Positions 58,370 to 64,000 of a stretch of DNA of 64,000 bases are shown here, piece by piece. The stretch covers positions 327,236 through 391,235 of the forward strand of contig NZ_JAHRCY010000004.1 in the NCBI RefSeq assembly GCF_019083965.1, read 5' to 3'. The notes below the pieces were generated by a model, which saw only the letters and a program-made list of their open reading frames with translations, was not told where the DNA came from and made no database searches. This DNA comes from Catellatospora tritici (GTDB taxonomy: Bacteria; Actinomycetota; Actinomycetes; Mycobacteriales; Micromonosporaceae). The position numbers were made by a program, and so were the translations under genes. Within the stretch, counting starts at the first letter, position 1; each line of letters starts with the position of its first letter.

Positions 58370-61300
58370 TCAACGCGCGGCGGGGGAAAGGGTCTCTTTC
58401 GCCAGGCGGTGCAGGGTGGTCAGCCAGTCGGACAGCAGGGCGTCGGCGTCGGCGTCGCCGTACTCGTCGCGGTGGTGGCCGAGCGCTACGTGCAGCCCGT
58501 CGACCGGGATGACCTCCAGCCGCAGCGGGAACTCGGTCATGCCCAGGTCGAAGTGCTCGCCCGCGAACGGATGCCCCCGGCGCAGCAGCGCCGCCAGCTC
58601 GTGCTGCCCGGCGTGCTGAGGGAAGTTGTCGACCACGACGATGCTGCCGAACAGCCGACCGCCGTGCCGACGCTCCAGGTCGACCAGTGCCGCGTGCTCG
58701 GCCTCCCGGGCAGCGGCGGCGTCGGCCTGGATCCGCCGCATCAGATCCAACCCGGTGGTGTCCGGCCCGAGCACGGCCCGCTGCGGCAGCGTGTTGATGA
58801 ACAATCCCACCATCCGGTCGTATCCGGGCAGCTCGGCCCGACGGCCCGACGTGGTGACGCCGAACACGACCTCCGCTGCTCCGGTCTGCTGCGCCAGCAC
58901 CGTCGCCCAAGCCGCCTGGGCCGCGACCGCCGTGGTGATGCCGTGATCGCGCGCCAACCGGGTGAGCGCGTCGATGGTGGCGTGTTCCGCGTCGGCGGTC
59001 CGTCGACCGTAGCCGCCTGCCGCATCCGGATGGGCGGCCGGCGGCAGTGGCGTGCCGCGGGGGCTGTCGCGCAGGTAGCGGTCCCAGTATTCGTCCGCGG
59101 GCGCGACGGCGGCGAGGGCGGCGGCGTGGTCGCCCGGGGTCGGTGGGTCGGCAGGAAGGTGCTGCTCGCGCTGGGCACGCGACAGCGTCCGGGCGGCGCC
59201 CAGGCCGAGTCGGGGCAGCGCCGACAGCTGGTGTGCGGCGGTACGTAGGCGGGCGGCGGCCGGTCGGGCGGTCAGCGCACGGGCGTACAGCGCGGGTAGG
59301 TCCTGCAGCAGCAGCGACCGTGACCAGCCGTCGAGCAGCAGGTGGTGTGCGGTGAAGACGAGCTGGTAGCCGCCGCGCAGCCGGATCAGCGTGCACCGGG
59401 CCAGCGGTGCGCTCGCGGGGTCGAACGGGGCGGTGAAGTCGGCGTCGAGGTGCTCGCGCAGGCGCCGCCGAAGCTCGGCCGGGTCGGCGGCGTCGCGCCA
59501 GTCGAGATCGGTCCACGGCATGGTCGCCCGCGCGCACACCACCTGCACCGGCACGTCGAGCCCGTCCTGGACGAACGCGGTGCGCAGGATGGGATGGCGG
59601 GCGACGAGCGCGTCGAACGCGGCCCGCAGCGCGACCGGGTCGATGAAGGCAGGCAGCGCGTCGGTGGTACGCACCGAGTACAGGCCGGGCCGGGCGCCGT
59701 CGGCGATCCGGGCCAGCATGGTTCGCTGCAGGGGCGTGGCGGGGTAGACGTCGTCGGGTACGCCGTAGGCGGTGACGATCCGGGCCAGGCCGTCGGCGTC
59801 CAGTCTGGCGAGCGGGAAGTCGGCCGGGGTGAGGGTCGCGGCCGGTGCGACGCCGCGCAGCAGCGACAGCGACGCTCCCGCCTGGGACACCGGCACCGGA
59901 TCGGCGTCCGGCGGCACGGTCGCGGTGGCGTCCTTGACCCGGCGCAGCGCCTCGGCGAGGTCGGCCGGGACCGGGTCGGCCGGGACGAACACCTCCCGTT
60001 CCCACTGGCCCAGTGCGCCATCACGGCGGGCTGCGGCCGGGGCGGTGTCGCGGATCAGGGCGACATCGTGGCCGGACAGCAGCACTCCGGCCGCGTACAC
60101 CTCCTGCGGCCAGGACCGATGCGCGTTGTCGGCCGGACGCCGGGGCGGCCGGACGGGGGCGGCGAGCCAGCGCGCCCAGGACCGGTCGACACCTTCGGGG
60201 ACGTCGACCTGCTCCCCGCCGAGCCGCTCGCACAGCTCGCGCCAGGACGCCTCGTCGAGCATCGCGGGGTGGGCGGCGAGGGCGAGCAGGTCCCGGTCCG
60301 GTCCGTGGCACAGCACGAGGGCCAGCACCGGACCTCGCTCGGGCGACAGCCCGCGCCCGGCGTCCGCGGCGAGCCGTCGGGCGTGCTCTGACGCCTCCAG
60401 CGGGCTCAAGTCCGTGAGGTCGACCTCGACCAGCGGGGAGTCCTGACCCGATTGTTCGGGCGCGGGCAGCCGTAGGACCGCGCCGGTGAGGCGGGCCCGC
60501 AGCGCGGGCTGGCGGGCCACCAGCCGGTCGAGCAGTTTGCGCAGCTCGGCCGGGTCGACGCGGCCCGGCTGCGGCAGCACCGCCTGATGTGGACGGGCCT
60601 GACGCAGCGCGAGTTGACGCGGCGTGGCGGGCAGCACGGTGTCCACCGTGGCACCGGCGGCCTCGGCCAGGGCGGCGGGGCTGGGGTGGGTGAAGACGTC
60701 GCGGGGTGCGACGGCGATCCCGGCTTCGGTGAGGCGGGCGGTCAGGGAAATGGCCAGGATCGAGTCGCCGCCGAGGGCGAAGAAGTCGTCGTCCGGGCCG
60801 ACGGGCTGGTCGAGCACGGCCGCCATCGCGTCGGCGACCAGGGCCGCGCGTACGTCGCCGAGCCGCGCGGCGGCGGGCGCGGCGACCGGTGCGGTGACGG
60901 CGGCCAGGGCCCGCCGGTCGACCTTGCCGCTGGGGGTACGCGGCAGCTCGGCCAGGGCCGTGATCCGGGCCGGGACCAGGTGCGTGGGCAGTCGGGCGGC
61001 CAGCCACTCGCGCAGCTGCGGGCCGGTGGCTTCGGTTACGGCGTACGCGAGCAGCCGCAGCCTGCCGTCCGGCCCCGGCCCGGCCACCACCGCGCATTCG
61101 CGCACCAGCCGATGCCCGCCGAGCACCGTCTCGATCTCCTCCGGCTCGACCCGGTGCCCACGGATCTTCACCTGCTGGTCGGTCCGGCCCAGGTACTCCA
61201 ATCTGCCGTCGGCCAACCGCCGCACCAGGTCACCGGTGCGGTACCGGCCGTCGTGGAACCGCCGCGCGGTCGTCTGCGGATCGTCGAGGTAACCGTCGCA

Positions 61301-64000
61301 CAGCTGCACCCCACCGATGACCAGCTCACCCGGCGCGCCCGGGGTGGCGGGGCCGCCGCAGCGGTCGCGTACGGACAGTTCGACGCCGGGCAGCGGGGTG
61401 CCGATGGCGGGCAGCGCGGGCCAGTCGGCGGGGTCGCCGGTCAGCAGCTCGGCGGTGACGACATGGCTCTCGGCGGGGCCGTAGTGGTTGTCCAGCACAC
61501 AGTCGGGCAGCCGGGTGAACAGCTCCCGTACCGGCGCGGTGACCTGCAGGCGTTCCCCGGCCGTGACGACCTCGCGCAGCGACGTGGGCACCGTGTCGGC
61601 GCGGCGGGCCGCGTCGGCGAGCCCGGCGAGGCTGACGTACGGCAGGAACAGCCGTCCGACCCGCTCGGCGTTCAGCCAGCGCAGCAGCTCGGCCGGGTCG
61701 CGGCGCAGCTCGTCGGCGGCCACGACCAGCGTCCCGCCCGCCGCCAGGGTCGCGAACACCTCCTGGAAGTGCACGTCGAAGCTGTACGGCGTCAACTGCG
61801 CCGTCCGGGTTGCCCCGTGCGCGGCCGACCGTTCGACCTGCCACTGCACCAGGTTCGCCAGGGCCCGATGCGCCAACCCGATGCCCTTGGGCTGGCCCGT
61901 CGAACCGGACGTGAAGACCACGTAGCACAGCGCGTCCGGTTCGACCCGATGCCGCGGCGCACGCCGTCCGCTGACCGCGTCCTCGATCCGGTGCCTTGTC
62001 CGCCCCTCGATCGGCAACTCCGGCTCGCCGAGGGTGAGCACGTGCCGAGCCTGCGCCCGGGTGAGCATCGCGGCCAGGCGCGGCGCCGGATACGACGGAT
62101 CCAGCGGGACGTAGCACGCCCCGGTACGCAGGACGCCCAGCAGCGCGGCGACGCTGCCCGACCCGCGCGGGGCACAGACCGCGACCCGGTCCCCGGGCCG
62201 GACGCCGCCCCGGTGCAGCAGCTCCGCCACCGCGTCGGCCCGCGCCGACAGCTGCGCGTACGTCAGCTCACCGTCTGTCGCCGACACCGCCAGGGCGTCG
62301 GGTGTCGTGGCGACGGCCGCGTCGACCAGCTCGGTGACGGTCCGCTCCGGCAGCGCGGATGTGCTCGTCCAATCGGCGATCTCGGCCAAGTCGGTGGCGT
62401 CGAGCAGCGGCAGCTGCCCGACCGGGCGGTCGAGGTCGGCGGCCAGCGCCGTCAGCAGCCGCAGATACCGGGCGAGCATCCGCCCGGCGGTCTGTGCCGA
62501 CCAGGCGTCGGCGGAGTATTCGAACGACACCCGCAGCCGCCCGTCGACCGGGGTGACGTCGACGGTCAGGTCGAACTTCGCGGTGCCCGTGTGCACGTCC
62601 TGCACGGTCAGGTCCAGCTCGCCCAGCCGCAGTGGCGGCATCGGCGCGTTCTGCAGCACCAGCAGCACGTTGAACAGCGGATGCTGCTCGGCGCGACGGC
62701 CGCCGCCGACCGCCGCGACGATCCGCTCGAACGGCACCTGCTGGTGGGCCAGGGCCTCGTCGACGGTCGACGTCACCCGGGCCAGCAACTGCCGCCCGGT
62801 GGGTTCGCCGCGCAGGTCCAGCGGGATCGGCAGGGTGTTGGCGAGCAGGCCGACGGTCTCTTCCAGTTCGGGGTGCGGCCGGTTGGCGACGGGACTGCCG
62901 ACGACCAGGCGGTCCGCGCCGCCCAGCCGGGACAGCAGCACCCCCAGCCCGGCCAGCAGCAGCGGGTAGAGCCGGGGCGTCGCGGGCAGGTCGAGGTGGT
63001 CCTCGACGCGTCCGCCGCGTCCGCTCGGCATCGTGCCGGGTGTGGCCGAGCCGAAGGGCAGCGCGGGCTGGTCGTCGTACCCGTCGAGGGCTTCGGTCCA
63101 GAAGTCGAGGCCGCCGGTGTCGGCGGCGCGCTGCCAGTGGGCGACGTCGCCGCACTGCACCGGCGCCGGGCCGAGGTCGGCGTCCGGGTCGGCGTAGGCG
63201 CGGCCGAGCTCGGACACCAGCACGCCGACCGACCAGCCGTCGAGCAGCAGATGGTGGGCCGTGACGACGAGCCGGTGCTCGTCCGGGCCGAGCCGTTCCA
63301 GCCGGAACCTGATCGCCGGTCCGGTGGCCAGGTCGAACGGGCGACGCACCTCGGCGTCCAGGTCGCCCGGCTCGTGCACGGTCAGCGTGACCGGCTGCGG
63401 CGCGGCGGCGGGCTGGGCGGGGTCGCCGTCGATGACGGTGAACCTGGCGCGCAGCACCTCGTGCCGGGCCAGCACCCGCGACAGCGCCCGTTCGAGGGCG
63501 GTCACGTCGAGGGGTCCGCGCAGGTGCAGCACGAACGGGAGGTGATAGACGGCGGTGCCCGGGTCGAGCTGCTCCAGCACCCACAGCCGCTGCTGCGCGA
63601 AGGTCAGCGGCGCGCCCGCGTCGGCGGGGCGGGCAACGACGCGTGACGCGGCGACGGTGCCCTCGGACAGGGCTTCGCGCACCAGTTCGATCAGCTTGCC
63701 CAGCGTCCCGGCGGCCAGCACGTCGCCCAGGTTCAGCCGCACCCCGAACCGGGCCTGCAAACGGCCGCCCAGCTGCGCACCCAGCAGCGAGTGCCCGCCC
63801 ACGGCCCGGAAGTCGTCGTCGTTGTCCACTTCGGCCGCGCCCAGCAGCTCACGCCAGATCTCGGCGACCTGGGCGGCGACGTCCGGCTGCATCCCGGTCT
63901 CCGCCACGGGACTCTCGGCCACCGGAGTCTCGGGCGCGACCGTCGGCAGGGGCGCCGTCCCGGTGGCACGGCGAGGCGGGTCGATCCAGTAGCGGCGCCG
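58370..64000 (-). CDS. Non-ribosomal peptide synthetase, 3' part (PCP-C-A-PCP-C*-C), truncated at window edge
   Basis: The frame is open to the right edge, so the N-terminus is missing; the outermost residues, RRRYWIDPP, resemble the end of a PKS acyltransferase region, suggesting a PKS/NRPS hybrid. Residue numbers count from a GTG at 63922. They are a carrier domain (GGHSL near 43), a condensation domain (HHLLLDGWS near 227), an adenylation domain (FTSGSTGQPKG near 674), a carrier domain (GGDSI near 1052), a degenerate condensation-like domain (AAHPAMLDEAS near 1217) and a condensation domain (HHLLLDGWS near 1529). The specificity residues read D-V-Q-F-V-A-H-V-V, close to the proline code. 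No thioesterase follows; the last C domain may release the product. Confidence 0.9.
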   Translation of the reverse strand, partial: RRRYWIDPPRRATGTAPLPTVAPETPVAESPVAETGMQPDVAAQVAEIWRELLGAAEVDNDDDFRAVGGHSLLGAQLGGRLQARFGVRLNLGDVLAAGTLGKLIELVREALSEGTVAASRVVARPADAGAPLTFAQQRLWVLEQLDPGTAVYHLPFVLHLRGPLDVTALERALSRVLARHEVLRARFTVIDGDPAQPAAAPQPVTLTVHEPGDLDAEVRRPFDLATGPAIRFRLERLGPDEHRLVVTAHHLLLDGWSVGVLVSELGRAYADPDADLGPAPVQCGDVAHWQRAADTGGLDFWTEALDGYDDQPALPFGSATPGTMPSGRGGRVEDHLDLPATPRLYPLLLAGLGVLLSRLGGADRLVVGSPVANRPHPELEETVGLLANTLPIPLDLRGEPTGRQLLARVTSTVDEALAHQQVPFERIVAAVGGGRRAEQHPLFNVLLVLQNAPMPPLRLGELDLTVQDVHTGTAKFDLTVDVTPVDGRLRVSFEYSADAWSAQTAGRMLARYLRLLTALAADLDRPVGQLPLLDATDLAEIADWTSTSALPERTVTELVDAAVATTPDALAVSATDGELTYAQLSARADAVAELLHRGGVRPGDRVAVCAPRGSGSVAALLGVLRTGACYVPLDPSYPAPRLAAMLTRAQARHVLTLGEPELPIEGRTRHRIEDAVSGRRAPRHRVEPDALCYVVFTSGSTGQPKGIGLAHRALANLVQWQVERSAAHGATRTAQLTPYSFDVHFQEVFATLAAGGTLVVAADELRRDPAELLRWLNAERVGRLFLPYVSLAGLADAARRADTVPTSLREVVTAGERLQVTAPVRELFTRLPDCVLDNHYGPAESHVVTAELLTGDPADWPALPAIGTPLPGVELSVRDRCGGPATPGAPGELVIGGVQLCDGYLDDPQTTARRFHDGRYRTGDLVRRLADGRLEYLGRTDQQVKIRGHRVEPEEIETVLGGHRLVRECAVVAGPGPDGRLRLLAYAVTEATGPQLREWLAARLPTHLVPARITALAELPRTPSGKVDRRALAAVTAPVAAPAAARLGDVRAALVADAMAAVLDQPVGPDDDFFALGGDSILAISLTARLTEAGIAVAPRDVFTHPSPAALAEAAGATVDTVLPATPRQLALRQARPHQAVLPQPGRVDPAELRKLLDRLVARQPALRARLTGAVLRLPAPEQSGQDSPLVEVDLTDLSPLEASEHARRLAADAGRGLSPERGPVLALVLCHGPDRDLLALAAHPAMLDEASWRELCERLGGEQVDVPEGVDRSWARWLAAPVRPPRRPADNAHRSWPQEVYAAGVLLSGHDVALIRDTAPAAARRDGALGQWEREVFVPADPVPADLAEALRRVKDATATVPPDADPVPVSQAGASLSLLRGVAPAATLTPADFPLARLDADGLARIVTAYGVPDDVYPATPLQRTMLARIADGARPGLYSVRTTDALPAFIDPVALRAAFDALVARHPILRTAFVQDGLDVPVQVVCARATMPWTDLDWRDAADPAELRRRLREHLDADFTAPFDPASAPLARCTLIRLRGGYQLVFTAHHLLLDGWSRSLLLQDLPALYARALTARPAAARLRTAAHQLSALPRLGLGAARTLSRAQREQHLPADPPTPGDHAAALAAVAPADEYWDRYLRDSPRGTPLPPAAHPDAAGGYGRRTADAEHATIDALTRLARDHGITTAVAAQAAWATVLAQQTGAAEVVFGVTTSGRRAELPGYDRMVGLFINTLPQRAVLGPDTTGLDLMRRIQADAAAAREAEHAALVDLERRHGGRLFGSIVVVDNFPQHAGQHELAALLRRGHPFAGEHFDLGMTEFPLRLEVIPVDGLHVALGHHRDEYGDADADALLSDWLTTLHRLAKETLSPAAR

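Noticed and set aside
58362..58380. CCGCGCGTT-C-AACGCGCGG palindrome at the NRPS stop codon as a terminator
   Set aside because: The single central base leaves little room for a hairpin loop and the stop codon is inside the repeat; it may be chance in G/C-rich DNA.
60587..63646. A plus-strand open frame of about 1000 codons opposite the NRPS gene
   Set aside because: Its composition is Gly/Gln/Arg/Val-rich without domains, while the minus strand encodes unmistakable NRPS motifs throughout.

Overview
The window is high-GC DNA with strong third-position G/C bias, many GTG starts and tightly overlapping reading frames. The gene content points to a filamentous actinomycete, most likely of the Micromonosporaceae. 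That placement is inferred from the type VII ATPase, the AfsR/SARP regulator, GC-rich dispersed palindromes and secreted polysaccharide hydrolases, not from a marker gene. No rRNA, tRNA or CRISPR array was seen.

Left part (1-9.3 kb): housekeeping and secreted proteins. These are a DJ-1/PfpI protein, an SRPBCC protein, an alpha/beta hydrolase, a DUF1800/DUF1501 secreted pair, a lamin-tail/RTX secreted protein, and a DUF4386 membrane protein behind an operator-laden promoter.

Centre-left (9.3-22.2 kb): the standout region, a compact biosynthetic gene cluster. One minus-strand operon (16140 down to 9373) encodes a carboxymethylproline synthase-like crotonase (CarB/ThnE type), a carbapenam-synthetase-like asparagine-synthetase homologue (CarA/ThnM type), an NRDE/TANGO2 protein with a Met-Cys start, a LuxC-like acyl reductase, a LuxE-like AMP ligase and a B12-binding radical SAM enzyme. 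Most of these genes overlap or abut. A second minus-strand operon (22168 down to 17414) encodes a FemAB/GNAT-like transferase, an ATP-grasp ligase, an MFS exporter and an ornithine acetyltransferase-like protein. An acyl-CoA dehydrogenase-like gene on the plus strand lies between them. The catalytic residues known for CarA and CarB are present at matching spacing, so a carbapenam-type beta-lactam product is the best reading. The accompanying genes do not match a cluster I know.

Middle (22.3-40.5 kb): a HEAT-repeat protein, AnmK, a GH92 mannosidase with two discoidin-like domains behind a LacI-type palindrome, a serine-hydrolase lipoprotein, and then an unusual type VII secretion locus. That locus holds an EssC/EccC-like ATPase with an N-terminal FHA domain, two WXG-motif proteins, a large uncharacterised protein, a Ser/Thr kinase and a LamG protein. 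An aldo/keto reductase and a CPBP protease follow.

Right part (40.5-64 kb): a luciferase-like oxidoreductase broken by two one-base frameshifts, and a large AfsR/SARP regulator with 11-bp direct repeats upstream. Next come a 5'-nucleotidase, a Cys-rich HTH regulator with a DUF3291 partner, and a GNAT. A pectin locus follows, in which an ECF sigma factor fused to a membrane segment and an extracellular pectate-lyase-like domain is divergent from a pectate lyase/pectinesterase pair. After an M28 membrane peptidase comes the 3' end of a non-ribosomal peptide synthetase that runs off the right edge. Its adenylation domain carries a proline-like specificity code and it ends in tandem condensation domains without a thioesterase.
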